Notes: generated by a model from the letters alone, not told the origin. A stretch of 64,000 nt of DNA from Mobilisporobacter senegalensis (GCF_003752155.1 NZ_RJVG01000004.1:62001-126000); one strand, 5' to 3'; shown: positions 9,119-17,140, counted from the first letter of the stretch. Numbers and translations are program-made.

Positions 9119-9961
9119 TCAACCTCCCATAATTAATCCAGCTACTTCATTGTAAGGAAACGAATAGCTTTTGCCGCAGATTCCACAATTCATTTCCACC
9201 GTTTGCTTTTTAGATATGATATCTGATAATTCTTTTTCTCCAAGTGAATTTATCATACCATAGAACATTTCTCTGGAACAACCACAAAAAAGGCGTATCG
9301 GTTGGATTGCCATTATATCTGCAACTTTAAAGACCTTCGGGATTAACTGCTCTAAAGGAAGCTGTTCTATCATCATTTTATGTTCATCTATCCATCCTGT
9401 CCATTTTGTTAAGTGTTCCTCTGGGGCAAATGGCATAAGTTGTATTAAGAAGCCACGACTACGTACCACTTTTTGAGATTTATCACAATCATAATAGCAC
9501 TGGAACGCTGTATATAATTGTTCACTTTTTCGAAAGTAATTTGAAAAATCCCCAGTAATATTCTGATATGGCATATCTACACACCCTGTATACATGGACC
9601 CTGTTTCACTGCCTTTTGTAATTCGAATATATCCTCTTCCACCGATTAACTCAGCGATTGTATCTGCCTTACTTTCTAGAAGCGCCTTACTGCAATATCC
9701 ATTTACATTACCGGAAGAATCAACCTCACATCGAATTGACTCACTGGAATTGGAACAAACCATTTGTATACTTAATCTTTGGTTTCCTTCTAATAAACCG
9801 CAAAGCAAATTCGATATGGTAAATGTCTTAGCTAACGTTTCCTGACAGACCTTATTTATTTGTTGTTGTTCTATTAAATTGCTGACCAAAGAAGTATTAT
9901 CTATCATAAATATACGGACCTGTTTATCTTTGGACAGCAAACGTATCATTTTTGTTTCCAT
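9119..9961 (-). CDS. hslO: Hsp33 redox-regulated chaperone
   Basis: A 280-residue Hsp33 family protein. In the family a zinc-binding C-terminal domain holds four cysteines that form disulfides on oxidative unfolding and so switch on chaperone holdase activity in the cytoplasm. Here they are C226 and C228 (CGCS) and C259 and C262 (CGIC), the canonical CxC...CxxC set. The N-terminal part contains the GYCSKALL and GGRGYIRITKG stretches typical of the core. An AAGGAGA ribosome site precedes the ATG. It is first in an operon with a MerR/TipAS-like regulator and is driven by a MerR-type promoter, an arrangement that ties chaperone supply to a ligand- or redox-sensing activator. Confidence 0.93.
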   Translation of the reverse strand: METKMIRLLSKDKQVRIFMIDNTSLVSNLIEQQQINKVCQETLAKTFTISNLLCGLLEGNQRLSIQMVCSNSSESIRCEVDSSGNVNGYCSKALLESKADTIAELIGGRGYIRITKGSETGSMYTGCVDMPYQNITGDFSNYFRKSEQLYTAFQCYYDCDKSQKVVRSRGFLIQLMPFAPEEHLTKWTGWIDEHKMMIEQLPLEQLIPKVFKVADIMAIQPIRLFCGCSREMFYGMINSLGEKELSDIISKKQTVEMNCGICGKSYSFPYNEVAGLIMGG

Positions 9962-9993
9962 AAAAATTCTCCTTCTGTATATTAATAATAATT

Positions 9994-10024
9994 AGTATAC
10001 AACCTGACGTAACGTTAGGTTCAA
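9994..10024 (-). promoter_or_regulatory. MerR-type promoter and operator of the hslO-merR operon
   Basis: Minus strand: TTGAAC at 10024-10019, exactly 19-bp spacer, TATACT at 9999-9994. The spacer holds a near-perfect 19-bp dyad (acctaacgt-t-acgtcaggt, one mismatch). Over-long spacers with a central dyad are the hallmark of promoters that MerR proteins activate by DNA distortion. Confidence 0.88.
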
Positions 10025-10073
10025 GAAGAAATTTATCTTTATTACCACCAAATTTAGCATATCTTTAAAAATA

Positions 10074-10105
10074 AAAAGAATCAAACCCGAATGTCTGATT
10101 CTTTT
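10074..10105 (-). terminator. Terminator downstream of the AlkD-like gene
   Basis: Stem aaaagaatca / tgattctttt with a 12-base loop; on the minus strand it is followed by TTTTTATTTTT. It isolates the AlkD-like gene from the hslO operon. Confidence 0.85.
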
Positions 10106-10135
10106 AACTGTTTATAATTTTAATTTTATTACAAC

Positions 10136-10819
10136 CTATTTTTTTGTCCTTTTTTTGATACCTGCCTCTATCCAATTAGGCGCGTAGGCAGAAGTACAAC
10201 CTTTGGGCACTTTCAAATCCCGGTATACTCCCAAAGTTTCTCCAAGAGCAATACATTTCTTTGTAAAATCTGGATAGCATATTCCTATCTGGCACAGAGC
10301 ATAATTCATTGCCCATTGCTTCCCTGGGGTAGCAGTTTGCAATTCATTTTTGATTGTCGTTAGAAGTTCCTCTAACTCTTCATTCGTCATTTTACCGTCA
10401 GATACTTTGTGAACAATGAGATTCCATCCTGCCCGGCCTAAATTATCCTCTCCCGAAGCTGTCCATTCTTCTGCAAGAAGATCTACAGATTTATGTTTAG
10501 AGACAACTTCACCTGCAAATTTGTCAATCATATCATTATAATTTATTTGTGAAGCCATATTCCGGATTTCATCCAGGGTCAGTTTATTTACATCAAATAT
10601 CATACAGGCGATCCACTGCGCTTCTGTATTCCCACTATACCAAAGTTCTAACGCCAAATCGTGATTTGTCCCCAATTGTTTTACCAGTTTTCTTAACTCT
10701 CCCATTAAAACACCGTAAGTGTTTTCACTGGCACCATTCTTTATATACATCTGTTTACGTTTCTCATTACCTAAATCCTCAAGAATTGTGAAAACTTCTG
10801 CTTTTGTCACTTTTATCAC
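10136..10819 (-). CDS. AlkD-like DNA alkylation repair protein
   Basis: A 227-residue all-helical HEAT-like repeat protein of the AlkC/AlkD superfamily. Recognisable stretches are GVLMGELRKLVKQLGTNHDLALELW followed by SGNTEAQWIACMIFD, and the Trp-rich segments EEWTASGEDNLGRAGWNL and GKQWAMNYALCQIG. Family members remove N3- and N7-alkylpurines from DNA without base flipping. Substrate range here is inferred, not seen; the family also contains divergent members without shown glycosylase activity. Monocistronic, with its own terminator. Confidence 0.82.
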   Translation of the reverse strand: MIKVTKAEVFTILEDLGNEKRKQMYIKNGASENTYGVLMGELRKLVKQLGTNHDLALELWYSGNTEAQWIACMIFDVNKLTLDEIRNMASQINYNDMIDKFAGEVVSKHKSVDLLAEEWTASGEDNLGRAGWNLIVHKVSDGKMTNEELEELLTTIKNELQTATPGKQWAMNYALCQIGICYPDFTKKCIALGETLGVYRDLKVPKGCTSAYAPNWIEAGIKKRTKK

Positions 10820-10949
10820 CCTCCCAAACTATAACTTTCATCATGTCAGTAAATTATATTTCCATCTTACTTTGCTATATTAACATATAATTTAAAATCA
10901 GTGTTTCCATTTTAAACTTATTTTAATACCTTCCATAAAATTAATGTAT

Positions 10950-11087
10950 TTATATCCCATCCTTGTTCTTTTTTCTTTTTGACTTATACATTTTCTGGTC
11001 TGAAAGACGTATAAGTTCCTCTGCTGTTCTTGGAATCTCCCTCATTGTCTCTATCCCGAAAGAAATAGAAAGATGGAAATTTTCCAT
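10950..11087 (-). pseudogene. Remnant of a GGDEF diguanylate cyclase (C-terminal tail only)
   Basis: A 45-codon minus-strand frame with the unmistakable end of a GGDEF domain: SISFGIETM, then AEELIRLSDQKMYKSKRKKN. The catalytic GGDEF loop and everything before it are absent; the DNA upstream is a short spacer and the terminator of the tautomerase gene. A GGGAGG lies before the first ATG, but the fragment could not make cyclic di-GMP. It is best read as the scar of a deletion. Confidence 0.75.
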
Positions 11088-11151
11088 TTATTCACCTCCC
11101 AATAGTATTAGTATTTCCCTTTTATTTGTAAAAATAAATATATACAGTCAA

Positions 11152-11184
11152 ACAGAAGCGGTGTATGAACCTTCCCGCTTCTGT
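11152..11184 (-). terminator. Hairpin terminator after the tautomerase gene
   Basis: Perfect 10-bp stem (acagaagcgg / ccgcttctgt) with a 13-base loop, 8 bp past the tautomerase stop. The following minus-strand sequence is T-rich but interrupted. Confidence 0.65.
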
Positions 11185-11191
11185 CCTGATA

Positions 11192-11536
11192 TTATAAATT
11201 AATTCCGTTCCAACCCCATGTGGAAACTTCCTCATATTTCACATAAATGCAATCGCCCTGAATTCCCAGCTCCTCCTCTAATATTTCCATAATTGCCTGA
11301 GTAAGATTTTTATATGCATCTTGTGATGCCTTCCCGAATAATTTTACTTCTACAAAAGCAAGAGGTTTTGCATCGCTGCCTTTAAAATACATGGTACTAT
11401 TATCATCAAATGAAATCATAAGCCAGCTTTCACTTTTACCCGGAATTAACTCAATGGCTTTTCCCAGCTTATTTTTTATGGATTCTCTTTTTTCTGCACT
11501 TATGGTAACGGTAGTTTTTGTACTGATATAAGGCAT
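11192..11536 (-). CDS. Tautomerase/MIF-like protein
   Basis: A 114-residue protein beginning MPYIST, so processing of Met1 exposes Pro2, the catalytic base of the tautomerase superfamily. Length and the segments SWLMISFDDNSTMYFKG, PLAFVEVKLFG and the C-terminal VYVKY-like strand match the macrophage-migration-inhibitory-factor (phenylpyruvate tautomerase) branch rather than the 60-residue 4-oxalocrotonate tautomerases. Predicted to be a cytoplasmic trimer; the physiological substrate in bacteria of this group is not established. Confidence 0.82.
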   Translation of the reverse strand: MPYISTKTTVTISAEKRESIKNKLGKAIELIPGKSESWLMISFDDNSTMYFKGSDAKPLAFVEVKLFGKASQDAYKNLTQAIMEILEEELGIQGDCIYVKYEEVSTWGWNGINL

Positions 11537-11644
11537 TCTGTTCTTTCCTTTCTCTATGATTTTTAATTTATACTCTAATATTATACCGATTTACCATTAT
11601 ATGCAAATTGTTTTTATTAAAATCCTGTATTCAGATAGAATGGA

Positions 11645-12961
11645 TTATTGGGGAGATAAAGCAGTTGTTTCTTCACTAAATTTCCCCTTGTCTTTTAATA
11701 CCACATCGAAAAATTTTAAAATCAGGCTGTTTTCCAATTTAATATTCTCTCTGGCATCAATTTCTGATTTCTGTCCATCCACTAAGCGGGTGAGAACCGG
11801 TGAGACCAAAGAAAGGTCCGTAAGTGCCAGGTGTTTCGTTCCTTTTAAATATACATCATAACTTTCCTTACATATTTGACCCGATATTTTATTTCCTGCA
11901 TAGACCCCTGTATCTGTACCGTCATGAAGCTGTACCCATACCTGATCAGAATAAATATTTAAAATAGGGATATCATAGGGTTCTTTCTTTGGAATAAATT
12001 CTCCCTGATTATTGTCATATACGATCTCACTAAAATATGGACCATCAATATTAATGACAGCATCCACATCTTTACGTTCTCTTCCAATCTGTACACTTGC
12101 AGCGGCTCCCATGGAATGCCCAAACATTCCTATTTTCTCTGTATCTATCAACTCATACAGGGTTGGGTCCTCATCTGCTTTCTCTATCTCTTTCGTATAT
12201 TGCAGAATAGTGTCTATAGTGAAATTAATATCCTCCGTTCGGATTTTCATCCACTTTTGTATTAGCTCAGCGTAGTAACTGTCTTCGCTAACATAAATAA
12301 CTTCCTCCATGTATTTTTTATCCACTAGCACTACCTTTCCGTTTTGTGATTCCGTATAAAAAGAATGTCCCGGATGGTCAATGGCGCACACCACATATCC
12401 ATGACTTGCCAGTTCTTCATAAGCAGACTGATTGCTGTTCTTAATTCCAAAAGCACCATGAGAAAATACAATAAGAGGATATTTTCCCTCAGTCTCTTTG
12501 GGATACCAGAATGCAACGTTTACCTGCCTGCTGCCATCATTATAATAGTCTGGTGTATTACTTGTAAATGTATATTCTGCAACAGCAATATTGTACTCTC
12601 CCGTTGGCTTGATTTCCTCATATTGAGGAAATAAAAATGCCGGAAAAAGCGCGGCAGTAAATAATAGAATCATTCCTGCTCCATTAAGAATGATCTTTCT
12701 TTTTCGGAATTGTTTTTGTTTCTTCTGTGAAAAATTCAAGATGTATATACTTCTCATAGCAAGTATCAGTAATAATACTCCCAACAAATACCAACGCATC
12801 CCCCATTCCAGGATCCCTGTCATACAAAGTATCACAAAAATCACAAACCCTGTTAGCCGGATATAGCATCGTTTCTTTCGGTGATGTAAAGCTGTACTAA
12901 CACAATAAATTGTAAATGCCATTTCAAACGCCAGAATAATACCAAAAATAACACCTGTCAT
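11645..12961 (-). CDS. Membrane-anchored alpha/beta hydrolase (PAF-acetylhydrolase-like)
   Basis: A 438-residue protein with three or four N-terminal membrane helices (residues about 1-115) and an extracellular alpha/beta hydrolase domain. Visible: oxyanion strand YPLIVFSHGAFG, nucleophile elbow GHSMGAA, and the late catalytic His in GTKHLALTDLS. The order and the VAFWYPK opening resemble bacterial homologues of platelet-activating-factor acetylhydrolase and dienelactone hydrolase. It is probably an esterase or lipase acting outside the membrane; substrate unknown. An AAGGAAG ribosome site precedes the ATG. Single-gene unit. Confidence 0.82.
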   Translation of the reverse strand: MTGVIFGIILAFEMAFTIYCVSTALHHRKKRCYIRLTGFVIFVILCMTGILEWGMRWYLLGVLLLILAMRSIYILNFSQKKQKQFRKRKIILNGAGMILLFTAALFPAFLFPQYEEIKPTGEYNIAVAEYTFTSNTPDYYNDGSRQVNVAFWYPKETEGKYPLIVFSHGAFGIKNSNQSAYEELASHGYVVCAIDHPGHSFYTESQNGKVVLVDKKYMEEVIYVSEDSYYAELIQKWMKIRTEDINFTIDTILQYTKEIEKADEDPTLYELIDTEKIGMFGHSMGAAASVQIGRERKDVDAVINIDGPYFSEIVYDNNQGEFIPKKEPYDIPILNIYSDQVWVQLHDGTDTGVYAGNKISGQICKESYDVYLKGTKHLALTDLSLVSPVLTRLVDGQKSEIDARENIKLENSLILKFFDVVLKDKGKFSEETTALSPQ

Positions 12962-13066
12962 AACTTCCTTCCCTTTCTCTGCTCATCATTTGTTTTAAGG
13001 TAACATACTCCAAACAACAAGTAAATAGAGGTAAAACCATGTTGCAGCCACAGAAAGGTAAGAGGT

Positions 13067-13099
13067 ATAAAAAAAGCAGTAAGTTGCAAACCTACTGCT
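13067..13099 (-). terminator. Terminator of the LytTR-DUF3021 operon
   Basis: Minus strand: stem agcagta / tactgct, followed by seven T. It lies 14 bp past the DUF3021 stop. Confidence 0.85.
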
Positions 13100-13113
13100 A
13101 ATTCTACATTCCA

Positions 13114-13536
13114 TTATTTCATTTTCTCTGACTTTATATTCATTAACTGTTGATTGATGGCGCTGGCAGTTTTATGATCAATGAACCATATTATAAAACG
13201 TACCAGAATATATATACCCAGAATCTCCAATCCAAATATTACAGTCTGAACCATTCCCGACACCTGTCCCATAATATTTCCAAAGGTTAAAATTACAGTT
13301 TCTATGAGCATAAAATGAATGACCATGCGGATATATCTGCTTTTCATTGACAATTCTTTTTTGGAAACAAGCACAAGTGATGGCAAGTCTCCTGCAAGAG
13401 CAAATACTGCTGTTAGCATAATTTCCCTGAAAGTAAAGGCATGTTCCGGATTGAGCAGTGCCGTTCCTAAGATGATTACAGTAAAAATAATGAAGTAGTC
13501 CCGAATTATAAACTTAAATGACTCTCTTTTTTTCAT
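13114..13536 (-). CDS. DUF3021 membrane protein, partner of the LytTR regulator
   Basis: A 140-residue protein with four membrane helices. The start at 13536 follows GGGAGG, which lies in the 3' end of the LytTR gene, and comes four bases after its TGA. DUF3021 proteins are regularly encoded beside stand-alone LytTR regulators; in characterised LytTR regulatory systems the small membrane partner restrains the regulator. Here that role is inferred from synteny. Usual family length and topology. Confidence 0.85.
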   Translation of the reverse strand: MKKRESFKFIIRDYFIIFTVIILGTALLNPEHAFTFREIMLTAVFALAGDLPSLVLVSKKELSMKSRYIRMVIHFMLIETVILTFGNIMGQVSGMVQTVIFGLEILGIYILVRFIIWFIDHKTASAINQQLMNIKSEKMK

Positions 13537-13540
13537 TTTA

Positions 13541-13984
13541 TCAGCCTCCCAATCCAAGTTTGCTTTTCAGCTGGGGTACATATTTTCTTGATACAATTAC
13601 AATTTCCTGATTGTCTAGTACTACTTCAAATCTACCGCTAAAAGAAGGGTGGATTATTTTTATTTTTTCTATATTTAATATGGTAGATTTAGAGCAACGG
13701 AAAAACCGCCGGTTTTCACATAGCTGTTCCAGCTCATACAGTTTCTGCCTGGATTCATATATCTTATTTTCGCAATAGATAAAAACTTTATTATCAACTG
13801 CTTCAAAATAGTACACATCTTCAAATGACAGACAATGAATATCATTTCCGTCATAACCTATTAATCTGCTTCCTGATATTTTAAGGCTGTTAACATAAGT
13901 TAGAATCTCATCCGTCATTTCATGGCATCGGATAAGAATTTCTTCCTCTTGTTCCTTTTCAATGGTTTCGATGGTAATTTTCAT
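13541..13984 (-). CDS. Stand-alone LytTR DNA-binding regulator
   Basis: A 147-residue protein: a short N-terminal region (about 45 residues) with no receiver domain, then a LytTR domain (DIHCLSFEDVYYFEAVDNKVFIY, RRFFRCSKSTILNIEKIK, VIVSRKYVPQLKSKLGL). Such proteins bind paired direct repeats and usually activate their own operon. Coupled to the DUF3021 gene by a 5-bp stop-to-start gap. A TATAAT (14007-14002, minus) without a good -35 lies upstream, suiting activator dependence. Confidence 0.9.
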   Translation of the reverse strand: MKITIETIEKEQEEEILIRCHEMTDEILTYVNSLKISGSRLIGYDGNDIHCLSFEDVYYFEAVDNKVFIYCENKIYESRQKLYELEQLCENRRFFRCSKSTILNIEKIKIIHPSFSGRFEVVLDNQEIVIVSRKYVPQLKSKLGLGG

Positions 13985-14195
13985 TTTGCCACACCTTCTT
14001 CATTATACCTATTGCTCATATCTCAGTCTGCTAAAAGGGTATATTCTTTTTCTCATAATCTATCTATGCTATTGGGATTTTCAACAAAATTACAATAGTT
14101 TTCATAACTATATCCTTTGATGATAAATTTACATATTGATGTATATTAAGTATATTTTAGTTCTATTTAATATTCAATATTATTTCCATAATTTA

Positions 14196-15188
14196 TCACC
14201 TTTTAATAGAAAAAGAAGTCTCCAAACCTATCTTTTCTTCCTTTAGTTTTATAGGCACATATCTTTGTAGCTGTTCATAGCCAAGACCTTTTTTTATTTC
14301 ATCGTCATTATAGGTCATGTTCCCCATGATGTCACGTTCTCTATCGAGTATAAAATTAGTTCCCTCCAACCATTTCATAATTTTATTTTCAACCTTCATA
14401 AGGCTGTCATCATCACCGTCAATGCATACCGCGGAAGCGTACAAGCCTCCTTCAAACTCCATGACTTCATATGGAGCGGTATCAATTTCTTTGACACACT
14501 CATGTACACTATATAACCATCTGAATTTTCCGTCGTTTCTTCTGCACAAAAAATCAGAGCAATCAAAGATAACGCTTTTTTCCAAGTTTTTATGCCTCCC
14601 AATCCAAAACATTAAACAGTCTTCATTGAACAATTCACCAAAGTTTTGATACTGGGATGTCAGCGCTAAGAATTTCGGCATCCTCACAATCATTACATCC
14701 GGGATTTTCTTGTCAAGTTTTTCGGTTATTTCCAGCAAACGGTTCACATTCGCTGGGTTGCCGTTATAATCAACATTTACAAGCTGCCCTTCAATCTCTT
14801 GCGCTTTTTCGTAAAGCAGCTTCACATCTGCATCCTGTGCAAAATCAGCCTTTTTGATTTGCTCGATAAATTCCAAAACAATCGACTTCAACTCGTGCAG
14901 AAGTGATACCTCTTCGTCAATGCCGTTGACTTTCTTCCCCAGAACCTCCAGTACTACCTTAGAATCCGGTGCATCAAATATACGCTGGATATCTTTTATG
15001 CTTATGTTCAATTTACGCAAAATCAATATCTGCTCCAGCCTTTTTACGGCAGCCTCGTCATACATTCTGTAGGCGTAATCTTCACTTCGGGTGCTGGCTA
15101 TCAGCCCCATATCTTCGTAATACTTTAATGCGCGTGCAGAAATATCATATTTTATTGACATTTCACGTATTTTTATAAGTTCACTCAT
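14196..15188 (-). CDS. MerR-family regulator with GyrI-like effector domain
   Basis: A 330-residue regulator. MerR helix-turn-helix (SIKYDISARALKYYEDMGLI, then AYRMYDEAAVKRLEQILILRKL), coiled coil, and a C-terminal GyrI/AraC-effector-binding-like region from about residue 165 containing LYSVHECVKEIDTAPYEVMEFEGGLYASA. BmrR-type proteins of this build bind hydrophobic drugs. The ATG has GGAGG 8 bases before it. Its own promoter has a 19-bp spacer, so autoregulation is likely. No transporter gene is adjacent; the diverging gene is a 52-residue peptide. Confidence 0.87.
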   Translation of the reverse strand: MSELIKIREMSIKYDISARALKYYEDMGLIASTRSEDYAYRMYDEAAVKRLEQILILRKLNISIKDIQRIFDAPDSKVVLEVLGKKVNGIDEEVSLLHELKSIVLEFIEQIKKADFAQDADVKLLYEKAQEIEGQLVNVDYNGNPANVNRLLEITEKLDKKIPDVMIVRMPKFLALTSQYQNFGELFNEDCLMFWIGRHKNLEKSVIFDCSDFLCRRNDGKFRWLYSVHECVKEIDTAPYEVMEFEGGLYASAVCIDGDDDSLMKVENKIMKWLEGTNFILDRERDIMGNMTYNDDEIKKGLGYEQLQRYVPIKLKEEKIGLETSFSIKR

Positions 15189-15218
15189 ATTTTACCTCCA
15201 TAATGATTTTCTATAACC

Positions 15219-15249
15219 ATTATAAAGTACGACGCAACGATCGAGTCAA
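15219..15249 (-). promoter_or_regulatory. MerR-type promoter (19-bp spacer)
   Basis: Minus strand TTGACT at 15249-15244, 19-bp spacer, TATAAT at 15224-15219. Both hexamers are near consensus but spaced two bases too far for unaided polymerase, as in MerR-activated promoters. The spacer dyad is weak by eye. Confidence 0.75.
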
Positions 15250-15393
15250 TAGAAAACTGCAAATTAAATAAATTTTCTAATAGCTACACATGATCCTGAT
15301 CTGTTATTTCATGCTTTTTCTTTCATTGTTAACCTTCTAAAAAGGGTATCTTTTTGTCTGCCCGGAACTATCCTCCTTGCTATATTGAATTGG

Positions 15394-15422
15394 TTTACTT
15401 GTATTAATAATAGGTGTATAAT
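15394..15422 (+). promoter_or_regulatory. Promoter of the 52-residue peptide gene
   Basis: TTTACT at 15394-15399, 17-bp spacer, TATAAT at 15417-15422, 33 bp before the ATG. Confidence 0.65.
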
Positions 15423-15454
15423 AATGTCAAATAATAAAACACGAGGTAATTAAT

Positions 15455-15613
15455 ATGTCAAATTCTAGTAATAATAAATCCCAAAACGGTATAGCAATCG
15501 GGTTAAGCTTAGGCTTAATATTTGGTTTACTATTTGATAATCTAGCATTTGGTTTAGTATTTGGATTAGCATTTGGATTGATATTTGATAACAGAAAATT
15601 TTTTAAAAAGTAG
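15455..15613 (+). CDS. Small hydrophobic glycine-zipper-like peptide, 52 residues
   Basis: Short frame with an ACGAGG ribosome site, a good promoter and a terminator downstream. The N-terminus is polar (MSNSSNNKSQNG), followed by two hydrophobic segments built on a GL.FGL repeat (FGLLFDN and FGLVFGLAFGLIFDN), ending in a basic tail RKFFKK. This suggests a helical hairpin in the membrane. No family recognised. It could be a small membrane modulator or a bacteriocin-like peptide; nothing in the sequence decides this. It is the last backbone gene before the integrated element. Confidence 0.6.
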   Translation: MSNSSNNKSQNGIAIGLSLGLIFGLLFDNLAFGLVFGLAFGLIFDNRKFFKK

Positions 15614-15710
15614 GTATTACTTTTATTCCATTTGCATCAACCTTTCCACAAAGACATAGCTAAAAATCCTACTCGTAATCATCGCCACGAAATGCAACAC
15701 AAAATAAAAA

Positions 15711-15730
15711 AGCCTTGAAATTTCAAGACT
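15711..15730 (-). terminator. Original tRNA-Leu terminator, displaced
   Basis: Stem agccttg / caagact flanked by T-runs on both strands, directly beyond the displaced tRNA-Leu 3' half. It would have been the native terminator of that tRNA gene and may now end the small peptide gene from the other side. Confidence 0.8.
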
Positions 15731-15736
15731 TTTTTT

Positions 15737-15791
15737 ACTGCAGTCGACGGGACTTGAACCCGTACCCAGTTATCCCAGACTAGATCCTTAG
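15737..15791 (-). pseudogene. Displaced 3' half of tRNA-Leu; attachment site at left end of the element
   Basis: A 55-bp stretch matches the tRNA-Leu(AAG) gene at 41389-41443 from the anticodon loop (tagatccttag, 11 of 11) to the 3' end (29 of 29 identical from actgcag to cccgtac). The 15 bases between differ entirely: they are the variable arm. Similarity stops at the anticodon loop, so no 5' half exists here. This is the end that host DNA lost when the element integrated. Confidence 0.9.
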
Positions 15792-16278
15792 TTATAAGCA
15801 TCAATATTTACTAATACTATTTGATGCTATTTCGTGTTATTCTGTATTTTGACGATGTTATTTTGTCCATTATTTTATGATAATTCCATTGTGTGTTTTT
15901 GCCATTGATGTAGTGGTTGATGTACTTTATGTTTCATTAATACATCATAGCAGTAAAAAGGTTAAAAAAAAGTGGATATTACATCTAAATTATGTAACTA
16001 ATGTCCATTCGAAATAAGAATGTGCAAAGATAGTTGAAATTAATACCTTACTATATGTATTGATTCGAGATAGAAATATTTAATGCCAAGAAAGATACTA
16101 TCTAAAGTAAAATTTTATTAGTACGTCTCATGCATCTGATACAGATACAAAAATTGTATATTTTTTTATAGACGAACTTGACATATGGATAATTTTGGTA
16201 TAATATATGAAAAATGTTTAAATTTGTAAAAATCACTTTACAAATACATTTTTAAAAAATAGAAAGGGGATTATAATT
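15792..16278. other. Left end of the element, non-coding
   Basis: No credible gene. It contains the arm-site pair at 15905-15924, AT-rich DNA, and just before the first gene a promoter: TTGACA at 16178-16183 and TAATAT at 16201-16206 (17-bp spacer; a TATAAT two bases earlier is an alternative). Confidence 0.6.
15905..15924 (+). repeat. Subterminal integrase arm-site candidate, left end
   Basis: Two copies of ttgatgta (15905-15912 and 15917-15924), 12 bp apart, 114 bp inside the left core. The same pair with the same spacing occurs near the right end at 41310-41329. Confidence 0.7.
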
Positions 16279-16983
16279 ATGAAAAAAGCACTATCAGCAG
16301 TATTATTAGTAGTATTAATTTTATCAAGTTCTACGACAAGCATTGCAAATGCAAAAAGCTTAGAAAAAGAAGTAATACCTTCAAGTAAGGAGGAAAATAT
16401 TGATGATAGCATCGATTCATTTACTTTTGATAAGCGATTTTTAAAAACTATTGTAAAAGATAAGATATCTTTTGCAAAACAGCATAACATACCTCTATCT
16501 GAAGATGGAAAACCAATTAAAAAGATAGAGATAGAATATGTTCCTGCTACAATTAATGAACCAGTTCAAAGTAATAATGCTAGTATTGAACCAATGGGAA
16601 TCCTTTTTTATGTAGGCCAAGTTACAGATCATGGCTCAGGATGGTATAATTCAAGTGACGATTTATATGCTGATATAACAACATCTGGACCTGATACTTT
16701 AGTAATAAGCAAAACTGTAGGATTTGAAGCCAAACGGACAGGACATATAGGAGTAGGTGACTCTGAACTTTCAGGAGAAATTGGATTTGAAATAGGCAGA
16801 TCTTATAGTGTTACTTTTTCGAGTACTACACCTGTAGCAAAGGGAGAACGTTTAAATGTAAAAGCCTATACAACATATTTAAAAAAGGAATGTTGGATTT
16901 ATGAAAAAGTTGGATTACAGTATGTAGGAACAACTTGGACATATAAACCAAATGGCGCATATTTTGTGAAAACGTGGTATTAA
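16279..16983 (+). CDS. Secreted protein of unknown function
   Basis: A 234-residue protein with a clear signal peptide (MKKALSAVLLVVLILSSSTTSIANA, cleavage likely after ANA). The propeptide-like region to about residue 105 is charged; the rest is rich in Ser, Thr, Gly and Tyr with alternating hydrophobics, suggesting a beta-sandwich. One Cys only (near residue 210). No family recognised. It starts after AAAGGGG with its own promoter and is followed one base later by a 51-residue gene, forming a two-gene cargo operon at the element end. A role at the cell surface or outside is inferred only from the signal peptide. Confidence 0.75.
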   Translation: MKKALSAVLLVVLILSSSTTSIANAKSLEKEVIPSSKEENIDDSIDSFTFDKRFLKTIVKDKISFAKQHNIPLSEDGKPIKKIEIEYVPATINEPVQSNNASIEPMGILFYVGQVTDHGSGWYNSSDDLYADITTSGPDTLVISKTVGFEAKRTGHIGVGDSELSGEIGFEIGRSYSVTFSSTTPVAKGERLNVKAYTTYLKKECWIYEKVGLQYVGTTWTYKPNGAYFVKTWY

Positions 16984-16984
16984 A

Positions 16985-17140
16985 ATGAATGATAGAAACA
17001 AATTATATTTAGTAATCATATTATGTGTTATAATAATTTCAATAAGCATTATTATATCATGTTCATTACATAGGTACGAATATATTCCAGAAATAGATTC
17101 TGTTTTTGATAAAATTTCTGGAAAAGTTTTAAGTAGATAA
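16985..17140 (+). CDS. Short membrane or lipoprotein-like peptide, 51 residues
   Basis: Begins one base after the preceding stop, so it is probably translated by coupling. Residues 7-25 form a strongly hydrophobic segment ending ISIIISC, which could be a lipobox-like cleavage site with Cys26, followed by a 25-residue soluble tail. A strong terminator lies 18 bp downstream. Function unknown; it may accompany the secreted protein encoded before it. Confidence 0.5.
   Translation: MNDRNKLYLVIILCVIIISISIIISCSLHRYEYIPEIDSVFDKISGKVLSR

Noticed and set aside
10963-11202. Plus-strand open frame of 79 codons
   Set aside because: It is antisense to the GGDEF remnant and to the end of the tautomerase gene, and has no ribosome site.
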